A stretch of 39,265 nt of DNA from Streptomyces sp. GKU 895 (GTDB lineage Bacteria > Actinomycetota > Actinomycetes > Streptomycetales > Streptomycetaceae), in assembly GCA_002027195.1 (NCBI GenBank), contig MWJO01000082.1:1-39265 (forward strand), read 5' to 3'. The position numbers and the translations under genes are program-made. Below are positions 25,375 to 34,421 of this stretch, one piece after another (positions within the stretch are counted from its first letter, which is position 1; every line of letters starts with the position of its first letter). A model generated the notes under the pieces. That model was not told the DNA's origin and searched no databases. It saw only the letters and a list, made by a program, of their open reading frames with translations.

Positions 25375-25426
25375 CCGGTGAAATTATCCAGCGCCGGAGG
25401 TGCGTGCAAGCAGCCACCGGTGAAAT
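25375..25426. promoter_or_regulatory. Direct repeats in the divergent glycosyltransferase promoter region
   Basis: CCGGTGAAAT is present at 25375-25384 and 25417-25426. The copies are 42 bases apart, four helical turns, so a regulator could bind both on one DNA face. They lie between two divergent genes. Confidence 0.35.
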
Positions 25427-25445
25427 GACAGGTATAGGTATTCCT

Positions 25446-26959
25446 ATGGTCATCGCCGCGCAGCTTCCCCCGCCTCGCGAAGAATTCCGTCCCGCCGTCG
25501 CGGCAGCGTCCGTGCGCGGCCGCGTGCTGCTCTGGGCGGCGCCCTTCGCCCTCACCCTGGGACTGGGCGGCTTCGGACTCACCGGCCCGCTGCTCGGCCG
25601 TGACGAGCTGGTCACCTGGGACATGGCCGGCCGGGACACCGACCGGATCCTCGCCACGCTGCGCAACGTCGACGCCGTGCACGGCACCTATTACCTGCTG
25701 ATGCACGGATGGGTGGAGCTCTTCGGGGATTCCGTCCTTTCACTGCGACTTCCGTCCCTGTTCGCGGTGGCCGGAGCGGCGGCCCTGGTGGCACTCCTCG
25801 GGAACCGGCTCTTCGGATATCGGGCCGGAATTCTTGCCGGACTTCTCCTCGCGCTCGTCCCGGCCGTGAGCCGCTACGGCCAGGAAGCCCGCTCCTACGC
25901 GCTGGTGATGGCGGCCGTCGCCGGCGCCACGCTCCTGCTGCTGCGCGCCCTGGACCGGCCGCGCGGCCCCTGGCGCTGGGCCGCCTACACGCTCGCGCTG
26001 GCGTTCACCGGGCTCCTGCACCTGATCGCGCTCTCCGTCGCGATCGCCCACCTCTGTCTGCTCGCCGCCCACGCGCGCCGGGACCGCGCCCTGTGGTGGC
26101 GGCCGGCCTCGCCCTGACCGCGGTCGCCGCGATGGTCGCCCCGCTCGCCCTGCTCGGCCGCTCCCAGGCCGGACGCCAGCTGTACTGGGTCCCGGCGCCC
26201 GACGGCTGGGCACTGCTCTCCCTCCCCGGCGAGGTCTTCGCCTCCGCGCTGTGCGCCGGAGCCCTGATCGCCCTCGCCCTGGCGGCCCGTTCGCAGCGCA
26301 GGGCACCGCTGCTGCTGTGCGGCACCTGGGCGCTGCTGCCCCCGGCCCTGGTCTGGGCCGCCTCCCACGGTGAGGTCTCCTACTTCCGCGGTGTCTACGT
26401 CCTGTTCACCCTCCCGGCCTGGGCGCTGCTGGCCGGCTCGGGACTGGCCGCGGCCCGGCGTTCCTGGAAGGCGGGGGCGGTCGTCGTCGTGGCGCTGGCC
26501 CTGCTCGTCCTGCCGGACCAGCGCCAGATGCGCCGGCCCTTCGAGCACAACGCCCCGGTGCCCCTCGACTACGCGGCGGCGGCCGAGGTGATCGAGCGGC
26601 AGCACCGGCCCGGGGACGCGGTCGTCTACGACCGGTTCGACAGCTGGCAGCTCGACGGTGGTGTGCGGTACTACCTGCCGCGCGCACTGGAGCTGCGGGA
26701 CGTCTTCCTGACGCGGACCCCGGCCGGGATCGACGACCTCTACGCGGTCCAGTGCCCCGTGCCGGAGCGGTGCCTCGGGGGCGAGCGCCGGATCTGGCTG
26801 GTGACGCAGGGCGCCGAATTCCCCTTGAACGCGATCGATCCGGCGCAGGCAGGGGCCTTGCAGACGCGGTACCGGGTGTCGACGAGCACGCCGGTGACGG
26901 GGATGACGGTGAGTCTGCTGGAGCGTGTCGGCGCGGCAGGGGGCGCCCGGCAGTCCTGA
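25446..26959 (+). CDS. GT39-like integral membrane glycosyltransferase, one apparent frameshift
   Basis: Restored length is about 504 aa. After a short N-terminal part there are many hydrophobic helices (LLWAAPFALTLGLGGFGL, LAGLLLALVPAVSRYG, AGAVVVVALALLVLP). The first periplasmic loop holds LLGRDELVTWDMAG and VDAVHGTYYLLMHGW, the acidic and HxxxYY pattern of GT-C enzymes of the GT39/ArnT type, which use polyprenyl-linked sugars on the outer membrane face. A hydrophilic C-terminal domain follows, with YDRFDSWQLDGGVRYYLP and two cysteines. The frame breaks at about 26101 (TGGTGGCGGCCGG); one added base joins both parts. ATG 25446 has AGG at 7-base spacing; ATG 25425 is the alternative. The acceptor is unknown; the neighbouring collagen-like protein is a candidate by position only. 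Confidence 0.82.
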
Positions 26960-26989
26960 CATGCCGCCGGACACCCCCTTGCCGTGGTG

Positions 26990-27842
26990 CTACGGCATGA
27001 TGATCGTGCCGCCGTTCACTGCGCCGGGTGCAGGCTGCCTGTTGACCAGCGTCCACGCGTTGTTCCCGCAGTTCAGCGTGCGGTCACTGGTGACCACCGC
27101 GCAGGTGGTCTCGTAGATGGCTCCCGTCGTGGTGATCACGTCGATCCTCAGGTCCCCCTCGACCTGATTGCCTTGGGCGTGCTGGGCGATGGAGATCCCG
27201 CAGGCGTTCTGCGGGTAGTTCGGGTGACCGGTGAGGTCGGTCCACAGGAAGGGACCGGGTGTCGCGGTGGTGAGGTCCCGGATGCCCGCGTAGGTCCTGT
27301 TCGGGCCGCCCATGACCGGCGGGGTGAGCGCTGCCCGGAGCTCGAAGTTGTTGCTGTCCTGACTGGCGTCGATCTCGGTGCACGGGCCGACGGGACCGGT
27401 GGCTCCGGTGGCACCCGTGGGTCCGGTCGCCCCGGTTGCTCCCGTCGCGCCCGGCGTGCCGTTCTCGCCCGAAGGGCCGGTGGCACCGGTGGCACCGGTC
27501 GCCACCCGTGGGTCCGGTCGCCCCGGTGGCTCCCGTCGCACCCGTGGCGCCCTTCGGACCCGTGGCGCCCTTCGGGCCCGTCGCCCCCGTGGCGCCCTTG
27601 CACTTGTCCTTGCCGGTGTACGCCTCCGCGCCCACCCGCGCGTGATGGGGCTTGTGCGGTTTGCACTTGTCGCCCGTCCGCGGCGTCGCCGCCGGTCTCT
27701 CGGACACCGCCTTCGCGGCCGCCGCGGCCGGGGTGACCAGCCCGCCGGCGATGACCAGGGCGAGGGAGGTCAGCACCCCGGCCTTCTGGAACCTCGCCCG
27801 GGCCGGCGGCCCCAGCAGCGAGGGAGTGTGTCGAGGACTCAT
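26990..27842 (-). CDS. Secreted collagen-like protein, one apparent frameshift
   Basis: From ATG 27842 (MSPRHTPSLLG), preceded by AAGGAG at 7-base spacing, the protein has a signal peptide (AGVLTSLALVIAGGLVTPAAAAA) and a basic linker with two cysteines (GDKCKPHKP, GKDKCKGATG). A Gly-X-Thr collagen region follows (GATGPKGATGPKGATGATG, then GPSGENGTPGATGATG) and a C-terminal globular domain of about 115 residues with TEIDASQDSNNFELR, NACGISIAQ and TTCAVVTSDRTLNCG. The frame breaks near 27503 inside the repeats; removing one G gives a continuous 283-aa protein. GAT/GPT triplets resemble BclA-type surface collagens, where Thr residues carry sugars. Two glycosyltransferase genes lie next to it. 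No sortase motif is seen, so the protein is probably secreted or held by other means. Confidence 0.85.
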
Positions 27843-28042
27843 AGGCATGCTCCTTGGCACAAAGCGGGCCCGGGGGAGTTCCCGGACCTCGGTGCGAGCG
27901 TGACCCGATCACCCACGACAGCCGTACTGACGCGCGGCGGACGCGCCGTCAAATAGGTAAAACGGTCTAGCGGACGAGCGCCGTGACGGCATCGCAACCC
28001 ACGGGGTGCATCCAGGGCGCGGGGCGCGGCGTCTTGTCCGGT

Positions 28043-29183
28043 ATGGAACCGCAGAAGCCGCTGCCCGAGCCCCGACAGCCGGAGGGGTGTCTCGTGACGG
28101 CCATCCGCATCCCGGTGCGGATCGTCGTGCTCGTGCTGGTCGTGCCCGTGCGCATGGCGTGGGACGCGCTCGTCGTCGCCGGACGGTTCCTCAACGACAC
28201 CGTGCTGCGGCCGCTGGGCCGGGCCCTGGAGTGGGTGCTGGAGTGGACGGGGCGCATCCTGTTCGTGTGGCCGCTCCTGGGGCTGTGGCGATATCTGCTC
28301 GTACCGCTCGGCAAGGGGCTCGCGTGGCTCGGGAACGTCCTGGTCGTCGTACCGCTGACCTGGCTGTACCGGTATGTGCTGACCCCTCTCGGGCACGGCT
28401 TCGCCTGGACCGCGCGGGCGCTCGCGGCCGGACTGTACGCCGCGGGGGCCTGGCTGGTGCGCTACCTCGTCGTCGTACCCGCCGTCTGGCTGTACCGGTG
28501 GGTCCTCACACCCTCCGGACACGGCGTGATGTGGCTGCTGCGGGGGGATCGGGCGCGGGATCGCCGCCGTCGGGATCGGCGTGTACACAGTCGTCGCCTG
28601 GCTGGTGCGGTATCTCGTCGTCGTGCCCGCCGTGTGGCTGTACGCGTGGGTCCTCACGCCCGTCGGGCATGGAGCGGCGTGGCTGCTGCGGGGGATCGGG
28701 CTGGGGCTGTATTGGGTCGCGCGTGTGGTGTTCGTGCTGCCGGTGCTCGCCCTGTGGCGCTGGGTGCTCACGCCGGTCGGGCGGTTCCTCGCCGTGGTCG
28801 GGCGGGAGGTGGGGGACGCGCTCGGCCACGCCTGGCGGATCGCCGGGCACGTCTCGCTCGCCGTCGGACGGTTCCTCGCCGCCCTCTTCCGGTGGGTCTT
28901 CGTCGAGCCGGTGCGCTGGGCCTACCGCACCCTGCTCACCCCGGTCGGACATGTCGTGCGCGAGGTCGTGCTGCGGCCCGTCGCCGAGGTCGCCCGCGGT
29001 GTCGGACGGGCCACGCGGGAGGCGCTCGCCTCGGTACGGGAGACCGCGCGGCAGGCGCGCGCCGACTTCCGGCGCATGCTCCTCGGCGAACCCCGGGAGA
29101 CGGTCGCCGTGGACCGGCGGGAACCGACCGGGCCCGAGACACGTACTCTTGGTAGGAGTACGACCGCTCTCACGAAGGACTGA
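28043..29183 (+). CDS. Membrane protein built from repeated LTPxGH modules, one apparent frameshift
   Basis: After a short cytoplasmic start (MEPQKPLPEPRQPEGCL), the 379-aa restored protein consists of repeated units of roughly 35-45 residues. Each has a hydrophobic helix, an aromatic-basic patch (VWLYRWVLTP) and a small motif: VLTPLGH, VLTPSGH, VLTPVGH, VLTPVGR, LLTPVGH. It ends in an Ala/Arg-rich helical tail with VRETARQARADFRRML. At DNA level two neighbouring units are nearly identical. The frame breaks at a run of six G (28542-28547); the sister unit at 28690 has five, so one extra G explains it. ATG 28043 gives the longest likely protein, but GTG 28094 has the better ribosome-binding site (GGAGGGG). 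I know no function; the repeated amphipathic helices may lie on or in the membrane. Confidence 0.8.
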
Positions 29184-29231
29184 ACGACACTGGGCAAGCG
29201 ACAGCCCGAAGGCCCGCCGCCCGCACCCGCG

Positions 29232-29990
29232 GTGCAGCGCATCCGACTGCGTTACACCAAGCGCGGCCGCCTCCGGTTCACCAGCCACCGTGACTTCCAG
29301 CGCGCTTTCGAGCGTGCGCTGCGCCGTGCCGAGGTGCCGATGGCGTACTCGGCGGGGTTCACGCCGCATCCGAAGGTGTCGTACGCCAATGCCGCACCCA
29401 CCGGCACGGGCAGTGAGGCGGAGTATCTGGAGATCGCCCTCACCGAGGCGCGGGACCCCGAGAAGCTCAGGGTTCTGCTCGACGAGTCGATGCCCCTCGG
29501 CCTCGACATCGTCGAAGCGGTCGAGGCCCGCACGTCCGGGCTCGCCGACCGGCTCACCGCCTCGGTGTGGGAGCTGCGGCTCGACGGAGTGGAGCCGGCG
29601 GAGGCCGAGAAGGCCGTTGTCGCCTTCAACGCCGCCGACGCCGTCGAGGTCCAGCGCAAGACCAAGAACGGCATCCGTTCTTTCGACGCCCGCTCCGCAG
29701 TCGTACGGCTTCAGACGCACAGTCCCCAGGCTGATAGGCCGACCGACCAGCCCTGTGCGATACTGCGGCTGGTTGTTCGGCACGTGACGCCTGCCGTACG
29801 ACCCGACGACGTCCTGTCCGGTCTCCGCGCCGTGGCCGACCTGGCGCCGCCGGTCCCCGCAGCGGTGACCAGGCTGGCGCAGGGGCTGTTCGATGAAGAG
29901 ACCGGCGAGGTGACCGACCCGCTCGCGCCCGACCGCGAGGCAGCTGAGGCCCCCACAACGGCCACTGCCGCCGCGAAGGCGCCGGCGTAG
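29232..29990 (+). CDS. TIGR03936-type radical SAM-linked protein (DUF2344)
   Basis: The family is known as a partner or C-terminal fusion of the TIGR03960 radical SAM enzyme, present here at 22194. The protein starts QRIRLRYTKRGRLRFTSHRD and has AYSAGFTPHPKVSYANAAPTG and SEAEYLEIALTE, all conserved family blocks. Length from GTG 29232 is 252 aa. The frame stays open upstream to CTG 29190 (GKRQPEGPPPAPAV), a 14-residue extension with typical codon use and GAAGGA before it, so the real start may be that CTG or a misread GTG/TTG. The Ala/Thr-rich C-terminus is variable. It starts close behind the repeat-built membrane gene. rne follows after 260 bases. Confidence 0.9.
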   Translation: MQRIRLRYTKRGRLRFTSHRDFQRAFERALRRAEVPMAYSAGFTPHPKVSYANAAPTGTGSEAEYLEIALTEARDPEKLRVLLDESMPLGLDIVEAVEARTSGLADRLTASVWELRLDGVEPAEAEKAVVAFNAADAVEVQRKTKNGIRSFDARSAVVRLQTHSPQADRPTDQPCAILRLVVRHVTPAVRPDDVLSGLRAVADLAPPVPAAVTRLAQGLFDEETGEVTDPLAPDREAAEAPTTATAAAKAPA

Positions 29991-30086
29991 GGAAGGTCCC
30001 GCGAAAGGACGGACGTCGTAGCGCCGCCCTCGTACTCGGGAGCCACCTGGGTCGGGCAGCGCACCGACCAGAAGACTTTCGCCAGG

Positions 30087-30108
30087 CCGTACCCAACAGG
30101 GTGTACGG
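30087..30108 (+). other. Hairpin in the leader upstream of rne
   Basis: CCGTAC (30087-30092) and GTACGG (30103-30108) form a short stem within the 260-base gap before rne. The rest of the gap (29991-30250) shows no coding frame of its own that I trust. It could belong to a long rne 5' leader. Confidence 0.35.
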
Positions 30109-30250
30109 AACCGGCGAGACAGGACACAGAGAGCTCCCGTGCGGCGCCCGCGCCCCGGACGGCGGCACCGCGCATCGCGCGAGCCGCGGACGTCACCGGC
30201 ATCGCCGGACCAGGCGCGGCGCCCGGGAGCCTGACGGGAGAAACGCCCGC

Positions 30251-33200
30251 ATGCTCGAGCCGACCGAACCCACCGAGGGTTCCGAACTCAACACCCCCAG
30301 CGACACCCTGCCGCCGCGCCGCCGGCGCCGTGCCGCATCCCGGCCGGCGGGTCCGCCGGTCGCCGGCACGGCCGAAGCGCCGGACGAGGTGACGCCGGCC
30401 ATACCGGCCGCCACCGAGACCGCCGCCGAAGAACCGGCGGTGGCCGAGGAGACGGTGACCGAAGAGGCGCCCGCGCCGCGTACGCGCCGTCGTGCCACCC
30501 GCCGGGCCTCGCGCCCGCCGGGGCCCCGCTGCCGCCGAGACGGTCGTGCCGGTGGCCGAGGAGAGCGCGCCCGCCGCCGTCGAGGCCGAGGCCGCCGAGG
30601 CCACCGAGTCCGTCGAGGAGGCCGCACCGCGCCGCGTACGCGTCGCCGTGCCACCCGCCGGGCCTCCGCGCCCACCGGGTCCCCGGCCGCCGCCGAGACC
30701 GCGGCCGCCGAGACCGTCGTACCCGCCGCCGAACCGGACGCCGAGGTCGAAGCCGAGGCCGAGGTCGAGGAGCCGAAGGCCGAAGAGGCGCCCGCGCCGC
30801 GTACGCGTCGGCGTGCCACCCGCCGGGCCTCCGCGCCCGCCGGTGCCGGTCGCCGAGGCCGCTCCTGAGGCGGTTTCGGCCCGCTGCCACGGCCGTTTCG
30901 AGGCCGAGCCGACGCCGCCCCGAGGCCGCCGTCGAGGAAGAGGCCCCGTCGGGGTCGTCGGCGTGCCACGCGTCGAGGCCGCGCCCGCCGAGGCGCCCGG
31001 ACCGTGGAGGCGCCCGTGAGCGCTGACGAAGACCAAGCCGCCGAGGAAGCCGCTGCCGAGGCCCCGGCCGCCGAGGAGGCCGCCCCGCGCCGCGCCACCC
31101 GCCGGCGTGTTCCGTGCGCCGCGCCGCCACCGGGTTCTCGAGCCCCGCGGCCGCCGGTGACGAAGCCGCCGAGGAGGACTCCCGCGCCGCCCGCGCGGCC
31201 CGCCGTGGCCGTGTTCAGGCGCCCGTGTTCACCGAGCCGCAGTTCCGACGCCCGAGCGCGCCGCCGCCGCCGCCGCCGGGCGGTCGAGGAGCCCGAGGCC
31301 GCCGCCGAGGCCCAGGAGGCCGGTCGCCGCGGCGCCGTCGCCGCCGCCGGGTGAGCCCGCGGAGACCGAGGCGCCGCAGGCCGTCGAGACCGAGGCCGAG
31401 GACGAGGCCGAGAGGCCGACGCCGAGGACGCCGTCGAGGGCGACGCGGAGGACTCCGAGGAGACCGGCTCCCGTCGTCGCCGTCGCCGTGGTGGCCGTCG
31501 CCGGCGCCGCGGTGAGTCCGCCGACTCCGAGGCGGAGGGCGAAGAGGGCGACGAGCTCGCTGCCGAGCAGGCCGACCAGGATGCCGAGGACACCGCCGAG
31601 CAGATCGAGGAGGACGCCGAGGACGAGCACGGCGACGAGGGCGGTTCCTCGTCCTCCAGCAGCCGTCGCCGCCGGCGCCGTCGTCGTCGCGCCGGTGACT
31701 CCTCCTCCGACACCGAGCCCGGTGACGGCGACCCGGAGCGCACGGTCGTCAAGGTCCGCGAGCCCCGTCCCCCGCGGGAAAGGGGTGCCGAGCCGTCCGA
31801 CGAGGTGCAGTCCATCAAGGGCTCGACCCGTCTGGAGGCCAAGAAGCAGCGCCGCCGGGAAGGCCGCGAGCAGGGCCGCCGCCGCGTCCCGATCATCACC
31901 GAGGCCGAGTTCCTGGCCCGCCGCGAGGCCGTCGAGCGTGTGATGGTCGTCCGGCAGAGCGGTGAGCGCACGCAGATCGGCGTCCTGGAGGACGGCGTGC
32001 TCGTCGAGCACTACGTCAACAAGGAGCAGGCCACTTCGTACGTCGGCAACGTGTACCTGGGCAAGGTCCAGAACGTGCTGCCGTCCATGGAGGCCGCGTT
32101 CATCGACATCGGCAAGGGGCGCAACGCCGTCCTGTACGCCGGTGAGGTCAACTTCGAGGCGCTGGGCATGGCCAACGGGCCGCGGCGCATCGAGTCCGCC
32201 CTGAAGTCCGGCCAGTCGGTGCTCGTCCAGGTGACGAAGGACCCGATCGGCCACAAGGGCGCGCGTCTGACCAGCCAGGTCTCCCTCCCGGGCCGCTACC
32301 TCGTGTACGTCCCCGAGGGCTCGATGACCGGCATCAGCCGCAAGCTGCCCGACACCGAGCGGGCCCGGCTGAAGACCATCCTCAAGAAGATCGTCCCCGA
32401 GGACGCGGGCGTCATCGTGCGCACCGCCGCCGAGGGCGCCAGCGAGGACGAGCTGCGCCGCGATGTCGAGCGACTGCAGGCGCAGTGGGAGGACATCCAG
32501 AAGAAGTCGAAGAACGGAAACGCGCCGACGCTGCTGTACGGCGAGCCGGACATGACCGTCCGGGTCGTCCGCGACATCTTCAACGAGGACTTCACCAAGG
32601 TCGTCGTCAGCGGCGACGACGCGTGGGAGACCATCCACGGCTACGTCTCGCACGTCGCGCCCGACCTGGCCGACCGGCTGTCGAAGTGGACCAGTGAGGT
32701 CGACGTCTTCGCCACCTACCGGATCGACGAGCAGCTCGCCAAGGCGCTGGACCGCAAGGTCTGGCTGCCCAGCGGCGGTTCGCTGGTGATCGACCGGACC
32801 GAGGCGATGGTCGTCGTCGACGTCAACACCGGCAAGTTCACCGGCCAGGGCGGCAACCTGGAGGAGACGGTCACCAGGAACAACCTGGAGGCGGCCGAGG
32901 AGATCGTGCGTCAGCTGCGGCTGCGCGACCTCGGCGGCATCATCGTCATCGACTTCATCGACATGGTGCTGGAGTCCAACCGGGACCTGGTGCTGCGGCG
33001 TCTCCTGGAGTGCCTGGGCCGGGACCGGACCAAGCACCAGGTCGCCGAGGTGACCTCGCTGGGCCTGGTCCAGATGACCCGCAAGCGGGTCGGCCAGGGT
33101 CTGCTGGAGTCGTTCTCCGAGACCTGCGTCCACTGCAACGGCCGCGGTGTCATCGTCCACATGGAGCAGCCGACCTCCGTCGGCGGTGGCGGCAAGCGCA

Positions 33201-34159
33201 AGAAGCGCGGACGCGGCGGCATCGAGCACGTGCACGAGGCCGCGGTGGCGGCGGAGGCGGCCGAGGCCGTCGACCACGACCACGACGACGAGGTGGAGAC
33301 CGAGGCCGAGGTCGCCGCCGAACTCGCCGAGCCGGTCGCGCTGCCCGCGCCCTTCGAGCCGGACGAGGAGCTGTACAGCAGCGCCGCCGAGGCGGAGGCC
33401 GCGGCCACCCGGGGCCGTTCGCGGCGCCGGGCGAGCCGCCGGGCGTCCGCTCCGGCCGGTGCGCCGCGCCGCGAGAGGGCTGGACGGTCCGAGCGGGCTG
33501 AGCAGGCCGAGGAGGTCGAGCAGGCCGAGGAGACCTCGCCGGCCGTCCCGACCGCGCAGGACGTCACCGTCGCGGAGGAGGTCGAGCGTCCGGTGCAGCC
33601 GGAGCCGGCCGCCGAGGCGCACGCCGAGCCGGTCGCCGTCGAGGACCCGGTCGTCGAGGAGGCCGCGCCCAAGGGCCGTACCCGTCGCCGTGCCACCCGC
33701 AAGGTGTCCGCGCCGGCCGGGTCGCCCGCGGGTGCCGAGGCCGCCGTGGTGACCGTCGCCGAAGCCGCTCCCGCGGTCGAGGCGCCGGTGGAGCAGCCCG
33801 AGGCCCAGCCGGAGGCGTCCGCCGAGAGCGCCGCCCCGGCCCGTCCGCGGCGCCGCGCCGTGCGCAAGGCCACCGCGCCGACCGCGTCCGAGGAGGCGGC
33901 CGTCGTGGTCGTGCCGACGGCGACGGAGACCGCGGAGGCGTCGGAGACCCCGGACGCGTCGGAGGCCCCGGCCGCCGACACCGAGGACGCCGCGCCCGCC
34001 AAGAAGACGGCCCGTAAGACGGTCAAGAAGGCGACGGCGAAGAAGGCCGCCACCAAGAAGACGGCGGCCAAGAAGACCGTGGCGAAGAAGACAGCCGCCA
34101 AGAAGACGACCGCCAAGAAGGCGGCCGCGAAGAAGACGGCGGCGGCCGACCAGGGCTGA
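30251..34159 (+). CDS. rne: Ribonuclease E/G with long charged arms; several apparent frameshifts in the N-terminal arm
   Basis: Endoribonuclease for mRNA decay and rRNA/tRNA processing. Streptomyces RNase ES is known to carry its catalytic core in the middle, with scaffold arms at both ends. ATG 30251 gives MLEPTEPTEGSELNTPSDTL; overall length is about 1302 codons. The N-terminal arm (30251-31750) alternates acidic Glu/Ala stretches with basic RTRRRATRRAS blocks and changes frame at least five times in GC-rich repeats. The core from about 31805 is intact: S1 domain (SYVGNVYLGKVQNVLPSMEA), DNase I-like metal site (VVVDVNTGKFTG, IIVIDFIDM) and zinc-link CVHCNGRG. The C-terminal arm repeats basic RRRATRKVSAPAG blocks and ends in a histone H1-like Lys/Ala tail (KKTAAKKTVAKKTAAKK). 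The frame is the same at both ends, so errors in the arm cancel overall. Confidence 0.93.
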
Positions 34160-34180
34160 CGCCCCGACAGCCGCGCACAT

Positions 34181-34227
34181 GAAGCCGCCCCCGGGCCTTA
34201 CGGTCGGGGGCGGCTTCGTGTTTTTTT
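34181..34227 (+). terminator. Intrinsic terminator after rne with a T-tract
   Basis: GAAGCCGCCCCC (34181-34192) and GGGGGCGGCTTC (34206-34217), 12-base perfect arms, followed by GTG and a run of seven T. A true T-tract is uncommon in Streptomyces terminators. It cleanly separates rne from the rhamnose genes. Confidence 0.9.
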
Positions 34228-34312
34228 CGTGTTACGTGGGCAACCCTCACGGAGTTCGGGCCGTCATACAAGTGTCGAAAGTGCGAACAGGTGTTGAATC
34301 AGCCCTCCACGT

Positions 34313-34323
34313 GGTGAATCACC
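34313..34323. promoter_or_regulatory. Palindrome and related repeat upstream of rfbA
   Basis: GGTGAATCACC is a perfect 11-base palindrome. GTGTTGAATCA (34291-34301) resembles the palindrome's left side GTGGTGAATCA (34311-34321) at a 20-base offset, two helical turns. TACGAT at about 34340 is a possible -10. This is the promoter region of the rfbA-rfbB-rfbD-glycosyltransferase operon; the regulator is not known. Confidence 0.4.
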
Positions 34324-34421
34324 GTTCCGCCAGCATGGTTACGATGTAGACCGAGATCGACGACAAATCCTGACAGTTGGGGTTTCACCCCCTTCTCGGC
34401 ACAGTCATTGGGGCTTAATAC

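Noticed and set aside
27369..27600. CRISPR-like short repeats
   Set aside because: Periodicity is 9 bases and codes Gly-X-Thr triplets of the collagen-like protein; no spacers.
31229..34180. Long minus-strand open frame opposite rne
   Set aside because: Gly/Leu/Arg-rich mirror of the repetitive rne coding strand, crossing the rne terminator region.
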